DNA of 64,000 nucleotides from a virus: positions 62,001 through 126,000 of the IMG/VR virus record IMGVR_UViG_3300032236_001530. One strand, written 5' to 3'. Position 1 is the stretch's first letter. Every line of letters starts with the position of its first letter. Position numbers and translations under genes: made by a program. This document shows positions 40,464-50,098 of the stretch, in pieces. The notes below the pieces were generated by a model, which was not told the DNA's origin, did no database searches, and worked only from the letters and a program-made list of their open reading frames with translations.

Positions 40464-42074
40464 ATGAAATTTAGATATGACAAAGAAAAAGAAGAAATAG
40501 TTGTATCTGAGGCCACAAGAATTGAATATCATCAATTAGGTCTTTGGTTAACACGACATGTAAAGGGGTATAGATATATGCCCGCCTTTAAGATGGGTGT
40601 GTGGAATGGTCAACAATCTTATTTCAAAAATGGTCGTATCAACTTAGGTCTTTGGAAAGAAGCAATGAGAGGTTGTAAAGAAATTGATGCTCCTTTTATT
40701 TTAGAAAACAAAGATGACTTTCCTCTAAATAGAGATGTTACTTTAGAAGGTGTTAGAGAATTTTGTAAAGAGTATTTTAAAACACATAAAGTAAGAACTA
40801 AGTCAGGTGAGTGGGTTCCATTTATGCCGTATGACCACCAAATTGAATCAGCATATAAAATATTAAAAAATAGATACTGTATGGCTGAGGTTGCTACATC
40901 AGGTGGTAAATCTCTAATCATATCAATTGTTATTTTTTACACACTTAAAAATATAAACCCTAAGGCTAAATTTTTAATTATAGTTCCTTCTATTACACTA
41001 GTAACTCAATTTTATGATAATATTGTAGAATATAATATGGGTGTTAATAATATCTTAGAGATGAGAGAAAAGAAAATAGATCATATCTTAAATGATTCTC
41101 ACTTACCTTGCGATATTAGAATTGAAGAAGTAATGTCCGAAAGACCTCGTAAGTGGTCTGGTACATTAGATGCTAATGTTTATATTGGTACTTATCAATC
41201 TTTGGAGAAATGGCCCAAAGAGTTCTTCAAACAATTTCACACAGTTGTTACTGATGAGGCTCATGGTGCTAAAGCAAAAACAATAACAACTATTTTAGGT
41301 CATACTTTTCATTCAGCTTACTCAAGATTTGGTGTTTCTGGTACATTTCCTGAAGAAAACACTTGTGAGATACTAACCATTCAATCTGTTTTAGGTCCTA
41401 AGATTACTGAGGTATCTGCTATGGAACTTAAAGAAAAAGGTATTATCACTCCAATGGATGTTCGTGTTGTTATTATGAATCATGAGGACTTAGAATTTGA
41501 CGATAGAATGACTCAAATAAGAAAAGGTGGTTATGGTAAAGAAGCCTTTGAATTGGAAAAAGATTACATACATCAATCCGGTAAAAGATTAGAATTTATT
41601 AAGAAGATTGTTAATAAATGTGATTCTAATACTCTTTTATTATTTCATACTATTGAGTATGGTCAACAAATATTTAATACCTTGAGTAAGGATTTAACCG
41701 ATAAAGAGTTTTATTATATTGATGGTGAGATATCGGGTAAGAAAAGAGAAGAGATTAAGAAACTAATGGAAGTAACTGATGGTAAAGTTAAAGTACTTGT
41801 TGCTTCTTATGGCACTTTATCAACCGGTGTTTCTATCAATGCTATCTTTAATGTAATATTTGCCGACTCATTCAAATCAGAACAAATTATAATTCAATCA
41901 ATAGGTCGTGCATTACGTTTACATGATGATAAAAAGAAAGCAAATATCTTTGACCTTGTTGATGTTTTCTCAAGTAGGGAGATGTCTAATATACTTTACA
42001 AACATTTTAAGGAACGTGAGAAGTTCTATATCAAGAGAGGATATCCATATAAAATAATTAAAGTTAATATTTAA
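40464..42074 (+). CDS. uvsW: UvsW-type superfamily 2 helicase
   Basis: 536 residues. Motif I is ATSGGKSLI near residue 146, motif II TDEAHGA near 264, motif III FGVSGTFP and motif VI QSIGRALRLHD near the end. The N-terminal 90 residues (HQLGLWLTRHV, MPAFKMGVWNG) match the extra domain of T4 UvsW. UvsW remodels recombination and replication forks and helps shift T4 from origin to recombination-driven replication. The length is slightly above the T4 protein. It sits inside the baseplate block. Confidence 0.85.
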   Translation: MKFRYDKEKEEIVVSEATRIEYHQLGLWLTRHVKGYRYMPAFKMGVWNGQQSYFKNGRINLGLWKEAMRGCKEIDAPFILENKDDFPLNRDVTLEGVREFCKEYFKTHKVRTKSGEWVPFMPYDHQIESAYKILKNRYCMAEVATSGGKSLIISIVIFYTLKNINPKAKFLIIVPSITLVTQFYDNIVEYNMGVNNILEMREKKIDHILNDSHLPCDIRIEEVMSERPRKWSGTLDANVYIGTYQSLEKWPKEFFKQFHTVVTDEAHGAKAKTITTILGHTFHSAYSRFGVSGTFPEENTCEILTIQSVLGPKITEVSAMELKEKGIITPMDVRVVIMNHEDLEFDDRMTQIRKGGYGKEAFELEKDYIHQSGKRLEFIKKIVNKCDSNTLLLFHTIEYGQQIFNTLSKDLTDKEFYYIDGEISGKKREEIKKLMEVTDGKVKVLVASYGTLSTGVSINAIFNVIFADSFKSEQIIIQSIGRALRLHDDKKKANIFDLVDVFSSREMSNILYKHFKEREKFYIKRGYPYKIIKVNI

Positions 42075-42097
42075 CAGATACCCAGAGTTCATTCTTT

Positions 42098-42107
42098 TTA
42101 ATATATA
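42098..42107 (+). promoter_or_regulatory. Late-type box TTAATATATA, 23 nt from start
   Basis: TTAATATATA ends 23 nt before ATG 42131 of the hub gene. Confidence 0.6.
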
Positions 42108-42130
42108 AATCAAAATAAAAAGAATGAGAA

Positions 42131-44377
42131 ATGGCTGTATATAGTGCCAAGTTAATATCAACAGTTGGTGTTCCACCAGTTCAAATAACCTTTGATTTAT
42201 TCAAAGATAACGTTCTTTTTAAAAACTATGCTGATACTTCAGGATTCACATTCAAGAAATCAGATAAACTATTTTACATAGTAGCTGGTGATTATTTTTG
42301 GACCGGTGCTGGTAAGTGGATTGGACCGGGACCAGAGGCTGATATTGCAAAGGATGCTAAAATAAATATTGATGGTTATACATTTTCTGATCCAACACCA
42401 CCAACTAGTCAACAAGTGGGTGGTTCTGCTAGTGGTGCTGCAAATGCGGTTGTTCCTAAAAAGCCAATCAATAAATTCATAACAGGTAAAGTAACAATCA
42501 CAAAGAAAAGTGGACCAGGTGAAATAACTGGTGTGACTGAACTTGAACTATCAGATAGTGGTAACACTGGAACAACAAACGTGACGTTCAAAGGTCTACA
42601 ATTTACCGACCCTGGTGATTATGTTTTGTCTATAACTTGCACATCAGGTGAAGTAGAACCAATGGAATTAAAAGTTACTGTTCTTAACTCAGATGCTGTG
42701 ATTGCTCAGCCAGAAAGTAAAGGTAGTAATACTGAACAAAAACCAATAGATGGTAACAGACCAATTATAGCTCAAATAGATAAACCAACAATTAAAGTCC
42801 CACCTATTACAATTAAACAGGACGGAACTGGTAATAGTGGTCAGGGTGCTTATACAAAAGGACTGGGTTATACCCCACTTATTTGGTATAAAGGATTTGC
42901 AATAGAAGAAAGATATATTTCTACTTTAAGATTATATCATGTTGGTTTGGTTCCTAAAATTGAATTTACATTTGAGGATACTAAAGATATATTAAAAGGC
43001 ACAACAACACCTACTGATGATTCTACCATTGATTTATTTTTGAACTCAAGTTCAAAAAACTTAAAGTCGATTCATATGGTCTTCAAAATTGAAAGTTTTG
43101 ACCAAGGTGCCGAAAAAGCAAGTCAAAAATATACTATTGTAGGCACTGTTAATATTCCCAATCTTTATCTTGTTGGTAATAATTCATATAACGATACATC
43201 TTTTAATTCTTTGAGAAAGATTTGCGGTGAATTAGAGATAGGCTTTAATTCAAATATAACAAATACTGATGATAAGATGGCTTGGAGAAATCCAAATAAA
43301 AAGATATTCGAATTCATGGATGATATTGTATCAAGGTCTTATATTTCGGATGAGTCTTTTATGGTTGGTTACATAGACTACTACTACTGTTTTAATTATG
43401 TTGATATTGAAAAAGAAATGAATAGAGATGCTTCAAATGATGTTGGTATAAACACCGCGGGTCTTTCTGAGCAATCCAATGCTGATGAGACTCAAAGAAT
43501 TGTACCTTTAAAGTTGACAAATGATCAAGCACAAACATCATCATCTAATTTTATTGGTTCTGTCGTTAGGGTAAATGATTCAACTAAAAAGTCATTAAAA
43601 GAAGGATATGCTACTGTGACCAAGTTTTATGATAGGATTAAAAAGCAGTTTTTAGTTTTTACAGTTGACTCAACAACATCAGACGGTAGTAAATCCATAA
43701 TTCTTAAAGGTGCTGAATATGATGATAAGTATCAAAAAGCAAATGTTAAGCACAAATTTGCAGGAAAAATAGATACAGATAATGTTCATAATAACTTTAA
43801 TTATTCAGCTACTCAAAACAGAATAAACTTAAATAATTTAAATAAGATTGCACTTAATGTTAATCTACCAAATGCTAATTGGAATTTATATAAATTTCAA
43901 AAAGTTGATGTTCAGTTAATTAATAAATCATCGACATTTGCTAACCCTAGTATTATGGATCATAGATATTCTGGCTATTATATTATAGCTGATATAGAGT
44001 ATATTTGGAGTAAGGGTAAGATGTCTCAAAATTTAAGATTAGTTAGAAAAGAACTTAATAAAACACCGGATGAGATTAAAAATGCACCACCTGTTCAAAC
44101 AAAACCAGAGGTTAAAGAAAATAACTTTAACCCAACAGGTACATCATCTGTTGTACCAGCACCAAATTCTGTCTACAATATTGGTCAGACTTATTTAGTA
44201 CAGGATAAGAATGGTAAGTTGTATAACCTTACTGTAACTAAACTTTTGGATGATGGTTTACAGGTTACTGGTACATTAAAAGAATCGCCGGTTGGTGCTT
44301 CGGCTAGTGGTCCTAATACATCACCGGTTGGTACAAATACATCAATTAACCCAGCTACACAATCTACTAGCTTATAA
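42131..44377 (+). CDS. Baseplate hub protein (T4 gp27/VgrG-N type)
   Basis: 748 residues. The N-terminal 230 have Ig-like strands and low-complexity linkers. From about 250 on, the order fits the gp27-like hub: ISTLRLYHVGLVPKIEFTFED, a strand with SIHMVFKIESF, FNSLRKICGELEIGFNSN, and a late strand YYIIADIEYIWSKGKMSQNLRLV. The trimeric hub would hold the spike and the tail tube. It begins a string hub, lysozyme, tube-like, OB-spike. The C-terminus is Thr/Ser/Pro-rich with PATQSTS. Confidence 0.65.
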   Translation: MAVYSAKLISTVGVPPVQITFDLFKDNVLFKNYADTSGFTFKKSDKLFYIVAGDYFWTGAGKWIGPGPEADIAKDAKINIDGYTFSDPTPPTSQQVGGSASGAANAVVPKKPINKFITGKVTITKKSGPGEITGVTELELSDSGNTGTTNVTFKGLQFTDPGDYVLSITCTSGEVEPMELKVTVLNSDAVIAQPESKGSNTEQKPIDGNRPIIAQIDKPTIKVPPITIKQDGTGNSGQGAYTKGLGYTPLIWYKGFAIEERYISTLRLYHVGLVPKIEFTFEDTKDILKGTTTPTDDSTIDLFLNSSSKNLKSIHMVFKIESFDQGAEKASQKYTIVGTVNIPNLYLVGNNSYNDTSFNSLRKICGELEIGFNSNITNTDDKMAWRNPNKKIFEFMDDIVSRSYISDESFMVGYIDYYYCFNYVDIEKEMNRDASNDVGINTAGLSEQSNADETQRIVPLKLTNDQAQTSSSNFIGSVVRVNDSTKKSLKEGYATVTKFYDRIKKQFLVFTVDSTTSDGSKSIILKGAEYDDKYQKANVKHKFAGKIDTDNVHNNFNYSATQNRINLNNLNKIALNVNLPNANWNLYKFQKVDVQLINKSSTFANPSIMDHRYSGYYIIADIEYIWSKGKMSQNLRLVRKELNKTPDEIKNAPPVQTKPEVKENNFNPTGTSSVVPAPNSVYNIGQTYLVQDKNGKLYNLTVTKLLDDGLQVTGTLKESPVGASASGPNTSPVGTNTSINPATQSTSL

Positions 44378-44391
44378 AATAATATAAATAA

Positions 44392-45255
44392 ATGGCAACA
44401 CAAAGTTTAAATATTACAACACCTGTTACAAATCCACCTTTGGATAAGATTCAACAACCTCAAGAAGTTGGCTATACATTTAATGTTGAGAAGAAAGACA
44501 CATTTGTTATCGTTGGTGGTTCTATGAGTGGTGTGCAATTCACTATTGTTCCAAATGATGGTGTTGTTTATATAACTAATGATAGTATTAATAATAACAC
44601 TGAAGATGAGTTAGGAGATGAATATACTGAGAGTCAATTTTCTGGTGTTGAGGAAACTGCCGTTAAACTAGAATACACCCCAAGTCCTGATGATAAACAA
44701 GCTGTTATTACTGATACAAAATCACTAGATGGTCCAGTTGAAATAACCAAACCTAAAGATGGTAGTATGACTGTTAGTTTACAAGGTTTGCGTAATTTGA
44801 AAAAACATGAAGGATCTAGGAGTACTGTTTATGATGACAAAACGGGTAAATCAATATCTTCCTGGAATGAATGTATTGGTTTCCCAACTATTGGAGTTGG
44901 TCATCTTATCCAAAATAATGAAAAATCAGCATTTAGTAAATTCCTAAAACCAGGTGCAATGAGTGATAGTGAGATAGATAATTTATTATTAAAAGATTTA
45001 CAAGAAAGAATTAACGGTTTAAATAAAAAGCTAAAAGTTAAAGTAAGTCAAAATCAATTCGATTCTCTTTTATCTATGGGATTTAATACAGGTTTTGCTA
45101 ATCCTAGTTTCTTAAAAGCTATTGATTTGACAAACCAAGGTAGATTCAAGGATGCTTCTGAACAAATAAGAAGTGGTCCAAAAACTTCTAAAGGTGTTGT
45201 CTTGGCTGGTCTAGAGAGAAGAAGAAATGATGAAGCTAATACTTATATAGCTTAA
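44392..45255 (+). CDS. Baseplate lysozyme (GH24, T4 gp5-lysozyme type)
   Basis: 287 residues. The N-terminal 130 residues are not a known domain and contain ELGDEYTESQFSGVEETA, nearly the same phrase as in the hydrolase at 38382. Residues about 130-287 fit T4-type lysozyme: the catalytic Glu in KKHEGSR, a TIGVGH strand with the catalytic Thr, a helix with KVSQNQFDSLLSMGFNTG and VLAGLERRRNDEA at the end. It should cleave the glycan strands during penetration. In T4 this domain is fused to the OB-fold spike; here the OB-fold gene is separate at 47276. Confidence 0.8.
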   Translation: MATQSLNITTPVTNPPLDKIQQPQEVGYTFNVEKKDTFVIVGGSMSGVQFTIVPNDGVVYITNDSINNNTEDELGDEYTESQFSGVEETAVKLEYTPSPDDKQAVITDTKSLDGPVEITKPKDGSMTVSLQGLRNLKKHEGSRSTVYDDKTGKSISSWNECIGFPTIGVGHLIQNNEKSAFSKFLKPGAMSDSEIDNLLLKDLQERINGLNKKLKVKVSQNQFDSLLSMGFNTGFANPSFLKAIDLTNQGRFKDASEQIRSGPKTSKGVVLAGLERRRNDEANTYIA

Positions 45256-45260
45256 TAAAT

Positions 45261-45270
45261 TTAATATATA
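45261..45270 (+). promoter_or_regulatory. Late-type box TTAATATATA, 5 nt from start
   Basis: TTAATATATA ends 5 nt before ATG 45276. Confidence 0.6.
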
Positions 45271-45275
45271 GTTTT

Positions 45276-47243
45276 ATGAGTATTTTTAGTAGTGATTCGG
45301 TTAGCTCAATAAGTTCAAATGCAATTGATGCCGCAAAAGGCACAGTTACTGGCGTTGTTAGTTCGATAAACGGAATAAGTAAAACTGATGGTATTAGTCC
45401 AATCTCACTAATAGGTAGAGGTGGTGTTAGAGAAAAGCCAGGTTTTACTCCAAATGAATCATATGCTTCTAATTTAGGTAATAAAGGTACATCAAGTGGT
45501 CATTCTAATGATACCTGGTTTGGTGTTTTACTAAGCACTCACCCTGATTACTCTGGTACTAATACCACAAATACAAAACCTTTATCTACAATAGATAGAT
45601 TTGAAAAGTCAAAATCCTATCCAAATTTTTCAAGTGAAATAATAGATCCTTCTAATCATTTTTCTACAAGAGACTACTATAATTTATTTGGCGATTTATC
45701 AACAGACTATTTTAAACATGGTTTATATGAATACACACCATTAAGACCTGATAAAAATAATAGAGAAGTCTGGGATGGTAAAGAAGAATACCCTTTAAGA
45801 TTAGCTCAGTTTAAGACTACTCCTTTTGAGAATAACGACCCTGTTTTATTTGGATTTGAAATAGTTATAGACGCTGTTAGTTCACCTTTATTAAATGGTG
45901 CAGTTGAAGATTTTATAAATCAATTTAGTTCAATAAGTGAGGTTGGTGCTAGAAAATATGTTATTGCTGATTTTAAAGAACAATTTAGTAAGTTATTTAA
46001 GACTAAGGGTAAAATATTTAGAGATAATGGTGTGGATATAAAAACATCAATTAAAAATCAATATGTTGGTGATGATAAACAAACAACCATTTCAATGGCT
46101 GGTCATTTATCTTATTTATCTTATTATCTAAAAAAGGTGGCTGGTTTGGAAATGCTTATAGAGTCAAATACACCATCTAAAAAGAAATATTTAACAGATT
46201 ATAGAAATGATGTTATTAAAATGACATTCGCTGAGGATATCTCTTTATCTATGGGTACTTTGGCACATCTTTATAAATTATTATATTGGTCAAAAGCAAA
46301 TGGTAAGTATGTTATACCAGACAATCTATTAAGATTTAATTGTAACATTATAGTATCAGAGGTTAGAAACTTAAATAGAGTTAGAAAAGCATTAGACACT
46401 CTTAATTTAGAAGTTGTTAAAGATAATGTAAGTAGACATGTTTACTCGTTGAAAGAATGTCAGTTATACTTTGACCAACCTGCTCACGAAGGTGAGATTG
46501 ACCTATCGCAACCTACTAAGGATTTTGATCAATTCGTAGTAACTATGGATTATAAATTTGTTAGCTCTAAATTTGAAAGATGGGTACCTAATGGCTTTGG
46601 ATGGGGTATGTATGCTGGTTATGACAACGGTGCAATGTGGAAGATAGGTAATCCTGGATCTAGAGGAACTCAGTCAACTGATAATGCTGGTACGATTAAT
46701 GATAACTCTGTGCCTAAATTCTTTACATCAAATATTAATCAATTTGGTCAAAATGGTGTTAAGATACCTTTAGTTTTAGAAGCATATGGTATATCAGCTG
46801 ATTCTATATCAAAAGCACAAACTTCCGGTGCTAATGCAACAGATGGTGGTGCTGGTCCAAATGATACATCTAATACAGCTCCTAAAGATAATAGTAGAAC
46901 ACCTCAAAAGAAAACAGACTTTCAAAACTTTATAGACAATTCTAAAAAAGCTAGTATTAAATTAGCAAAAAATTTAGAAAAAGCAGCTATAAAGGAATTA
47001 CAAGGTCAAGTTAATATAAGACTTAGATTGTTAAATAACACCTTAGATAAGCTTAGAAATGAAGCTGGTATAGGTAGAATGAGAGAACCAACTAATGTTT
47101 ATAAAACATATAGTAATCCATTAGGTATTTCATCTAACTTTTTCTTTGATGTTCATAATTCACTAAGAGATTTTGCTGGTGAGTCAGTTGGTGGTGCTTT
47201 AGGTGGAATATTAAAAGGTGGTAATAACACTACATTATTTTAA
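45276..47243 (+). CDS. Baseplate/tail-tube-related structural protein, 655 aa
   Basis: The central part has FNCNIIVSEVRNLNRVR, YSLKECQLYFDQPAHEG and FVVTMDYKFVSSKFERW, a pattern typical of phage tail-tube-like folds. The N-terminus is Ser/Gly-rich with SSNAIDAAKG, similar in style to T4 gp54/gp48, and a large loop region precedes the tube domain. A basic helical segment (ASIKLAKNLEKAAIKELQGQ) and a Gly-rich end follow. Likely a second tube-initiator or ring protein above the hub. Which T4 protein it equals is not settled. Confidence 0.55.
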   Translation: MSIFSSDSVSSISSNAIDAAKGTVTGVVSSINGISKTDGISPISLIGRGGVREKPGFTPNESYASNLGNKGTSSGHSNDTWFGVLLSTHPDYSGTNTTNTKPLSTIDRFEKSKSYPNFSSEIIDPSNHFSTRDYYNLFGDLSTDYFKHGLYEYTPLRPDKNNREVWDGKEEYPLRLAQFKTTPFENNDPVLFGFEIVIDAVSSPLLNGAVEDFINQFSSISEVGARKYVIADFKEQFSKLFKTKGKIFRDNGVDIKTSIKNQYVGDDKQTTISMAGHLSYLSYYLKKVAGLEMLIESNTPSKKKYLTDYRNDVIKMTFAEDISLSMGTLAHLYKLLYWSKANGKYVIPDNLLRFNCNIIVSEVRNLNRVRKALDTLNLEVVKDNVSRHVYSLKECQLYFDQPAHEGEIDLSQPTKDFDQFVVTMDYKFVSSKFERWVPNGFGWGMYAGYDNGAMWKIGNPGSRGTQSTDNAGTINDNSVPKFFTSNINQFGQNGVKIPLVLEAYGISADSISKAQTSGANATDGGAGPNDTSNTAPKDNSRTPQKKTDFQNFIDNSKKASIKLAKNLEKAAIKELQGQVNIRLRLLNNTLDKLRNEAGIGRMREPTNVYKTYSNPLGISSNFFFDVHNSLRDFAGESVGGALGGILKGGNNTTLF

Positions 47244-47261
47244 TACCAAAAGTGATACTTT

Positions 47262-47271
47262 TTTATATATA
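47262..47271 (+). promoter_or_regulatory. Late-type box TTTATATATA, 4 nt from start
   Basis: TTTATATATA ends 4 nt before ATG 47276; one mismatch from the consensus. Confidence 0.45.
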
Positions 47272-47275
47272 ATTT

Positions 47276-49381
47276 ATGAAAGTTGAAAGTGGTAAAACTT
47301 ATGTTGGTGTAGTTGAAGATAACAACGATCCTAAAAAACTTGGTAGAGTTAAAGTTAGAGTATTGGATGTTTTTGATAATACACCTATAGCTGATATACC
47401 TTGGGCTAATCCTTGGAAGGATTTATCAGGTGATCATTTTGCACTTCCTGATAAAGGGAAAGTAGTTACCGTTGTTTTTGAAAATGCTAATAGTAATAAT
47501 CCCGAATTTATTTTTTCGGATCATTATAATGTTAATTTAGAAAAGAAATTATCACAATTAGGAGAATCTGATTACTTATCAACGAAGTCCCTTATCTTTG
47601 ACCATAAGACACAAGTTTATGTTAATGATGGTGAAGGTCTTAAACTAGACCATAAGTTCAACCTTATTAATATTAAAGAAAAATCCATTGATATAAATCT
47701 TAAAGATAACTTTGGTAAAATCAATTTAGGTACTGCTAATTCAACTCAAAGAACAATCCTTGGTGATAACTTCTTAAATTGGTTTGATGATTTTGTTAGT
47801 ATTCTAATGGGTTCTAAAGGTGGTCCTTTCTTGGGTAACTTGGGTGCTCCTGTTGTGGCAACACCTGCTTTACTTGGTAGTTTACAATTGTATCAACAAT
47901 TAAAAGATCCTAAATTCTTATCTAAAAATGTTTATGCGGTTGATAATGAAAATGTTGCTAAACTAGATAGAATTGCTGAGGGTCAAAAAGGTGACACTTG
48001 GGCTTCTACAGTTAAAGATAATGAAGTAACATCTAAAGAGCCTGTTAATTTCAAACCAACTGATGGTTCGACAGATACTACTTTTGACCAACCACCAGTT
48101 AATGCGCCTTTATCACCTACTCAGTCTGTTGCTACTGGTTTAACTTCTTCAACTCCTACTCCTAAGCAAAATCCAGATGTTGATATTATTATAGAATTAT
48201 TAAAGATGAAGAATTACACTCTTTATGAAGATGTAATGAAAATTAATATAATTGCTATAAGAAATCAATGTCAAGTAATTGGTGATAAATATACTGACTT
48301 ATTTTCGGATAGATTATACGCTATGTTCAAAAAAGAAGATGGTTCTTGGGAACTAAAGCAATACATGATTTCAACAGTACCAGGTCTTGAATTTACAGTA
48401 ACTGATAGTTGGCTATCAGAAAAGAACTTCACTAATATAAGTCCTTGGGTTGGCTCAACTGGTAAGAAAATATTTATGAAAGAGTATGCTAAAAATGCTG
48501 GTACGGTTAATGGTGACCCTAACTTGAAAAACGGATTACCTATTTTAGTACCTTCTCAATATATTGATTTATATTATTTATCACAATATAAAGGAGCTAA
48601 AGCCTTTTTGGTTATAAATGGAGCCAGTCAGTTAGTCTGGAGAGATAGTGATACTGATAATCCAGATATTTTTAATCCTAATAATTATACAACACCTGAG
48701 TTACTAACTCCTAATAACCTTGTTGATAATGGTCTTAAATTCCATTTAGGTTATCCGGGAGGTCAAAAAGTTGGAAACTGGTCTGAAGGTTCTCAAGTAT
48801 TCTCTAATGCTGAAAGCTTAAATGAGTTCTTTGGATATTGTGAGAAACATAAAGAAAAATATGATAATAAATTTACTTATACTTTAGCAACTAAGAATGA
48901 TTGGGATGAAGCGGTTAAAGCTATCGACTCTAATAAGAAGTCTGATAATTTAAGTCCAACTCAAAGTCAAACAGTTCAATCAGCCACTCAAAGTGTGAAT
49001 CCTCAACCCGATGCTAGTAATTTAGGTGGTACTCAAAGTTCTACCGCTACTGCTTCTACCGCTACTCAAAGTTCGGTTATTAATACTAACACTAGTAGTC
49101 CAACTCAGTTTACTATTGGTATATTAAATCCAACTTCAGAAGCTAGTAAAAAAGTTTCTGGTACGGTTACTATTAGTAGACAAGGTTTATTATATACCGC
49201 AACTGGTATAATATCTGGTTTCCCTGATGGTAATACAATAGGTCCAATTTCGGGAGCACCACTTTCAGGTGGAACAGATATAATTGACTCATTGGTTAAT
49301 GAAATGATGATTAATTTAGAAAATTCAATAGCATCAAATTATAATGTTAAGGTTAAACTAATTGTTGTTGAGAAAAAATAA
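47276..49381 (+). CDS. Spike protein with N-terminal gp5 OB-fold
   Basis: 701 residues. The first 95 match the gp5/VgrG OB-fold: YVGVVEDNNDPKKLGRVKVRV, IPWANPWKD, FALPDKGKVVTVVFENAN. This domain sits under the hub and starts the membrane-piercing spike. The lysozyme domain of T4 gp5 is missing and is encoded at 44392. The middle part is not assigned. Thr/Gln/Ser-rich linkers repeat SPTQS-like phrases (SPTQSVATG, SPTQSQTVQSATQS). The C-terminus (TIGILNPTSEASKKVSGTV) may be a small strand domain. Confidence 0.7.
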   Translation: MKVESGKTYVGVVEDNNDPKKLGRVKVRVLDVFDNTPIADIPWANPWKDLSGDHFALPDKGKVVTVVFENANSNNPEFIFSDHYNVNLEKKLSQLGESDYLSTKSLIFDHKTQVYVNDGEGLKLDHKFNLINIKEKSIDINLKDNFGKINLGTANSTQRTILGDNFLNWFDDFVSILMGSKGGPFLGNLGAPVVATPALLGSLQLYQQLKDPKFLSKNVYAVDNENVAKLDRIAEGQKGDTWASTVKDNEVTSKEPVNFKPTDGSTDTTFDQPPVNAPLSPTQSVATGLTSSTPTPKQNPDVDIIIELLKMKNYTLYEDVMKINIIAIRNQCQVIGDKYTDLFSDRLYAMFKKEDGSWELKQYMISTVPGLEFTVTDSWLSEKNFTNISPWVGSTGKKIFMKEYAKNAGTVNGDPNLKNGLPILVPSQYIDLYYLSQYKGAKAFLVINGASQLVWRDSDTDNPDIFNPNNYTTPELLTPNNLVDNGLKFHLGYPGGQKVGNWSEGSQVFSNAESLNEFFGYCEKHKEKYDNKFTYTLATKNDWDEAVKAIDSNKKSDNLSPTQSQTVQSATQSVNPQPDASNLGGTQSSTATASTATQSSVINTNTSSPTQFTIGILNPTSEASKKVSGTVTISRQGLLYTATGIISGFPDGNTIGPISGAPLSGGTDIIDSLVNEMMINLENSIASNYNVKVKLIVVEKK

Positions 49382-49390
49382 ATATCTCAA

Positions 49391-49400
49391 TTAATATATA
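49391..49400 (+). promoter_or_regulatory. Late-type box TTAATATATA, 5 nt from start
   Basis: TTAATATATA ends 5 nt before ATG 49406. Confidence 0.6.
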
Positions 49401-49405
49401 CATTA

Positions 49406-50098
49406 ATGAAACACTTAAAGAATTTTCAATTATTTGAATCTAAAAAAGAAGAGCCTTCTAAAAAGTCTCAAGAAATGATCGATGCTTTTAAGAAAAAGTA
49501 TGGTACTGAATTAGATGAAAAATTTGATGTTGACCAAATAAAATTGATTGAAAGTGCTTTTGAATTTTTTGATAAAAAGTTTATCAAAAATAAAATTGAA
49601 AAAATAATACTTGATGACTTGGGTGGTGTTCATGGTAGATGGTCGGAAACAAAGACTAAAAAACAAATGACACTTAATCCTTCTATATTCAAATTCAAAA
49701 AAGAGTTTGAGAATGGTTCTAAAGATATCCCTTATAAAGAGTTTGTTATTGTTCATGAGATAGGTCATTGTGTTGACCATGTTGAAAGAGTTTCTTATTC
49801 TAAAACATGGCAAGCTATCTCTGGTTGGAAAAGACTAGATAGAGATAAACCCGTTCCAGAAGGATATGTTAGATATGTGGAAGAAAGAAAAGGTAGAGAA
49901 ATAGCTGGTCCTAAAAAATCAAACTGGATTCATAAAAAAGATGCTTTTTTCTGTAGAAAATATACTTCTAGAAATCCAAGAGAAGATTTTGCGGATTGTT
50001 TTGCGTTTGGTGTGTTTGGTGATTGGGATAGATTCAAAGGTGAAGGTGGTGAAAAGAAAATGGCTATTATTAAAGCCACATTAAAGAAAGTAGATTAA
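49406..50098 (+). CDS. Capsid-targeted zinc metallopeptidase
   Basis: 230 residues. MKHLKNFQLFESKK is a capsid-targeting-like start with L-F-E. The zincin motif HEIGHCVDH (HExxHxxxH-like) lies near residue 114, and NPREDFADCFAFGVFG follows, as in proteins where a Glu/Asp in a second helix completes the site. The protein should be an active zinc peptidase. Its packaging signal suggests delivery into the host at infection, like T4 Alt, although the target protein is unknown. The stop overlaps the convergent neighbour by 4 nt. Confidence 0.75.
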   Translation: MKHLKNFQLFESKKEEPSKKSQEMIDAFKKKYGTELDEKFDVDQIKLIESAFEFFDKKFIKNKIEKIILDDLGGVHGRWSETKTKKQMTLNPSIFKFKKEFENGSKDIPYKEFVIVHEIGHCVDHVERVSYSKTWQAISGWKRLDRDKPVPEGYVRYVEERKGREIAGPKKSNWIHKKDAFFCRKYTSRNPREDFADCFAFGVFGDWDRFKGEGGEKKMAIIKATLKKVD

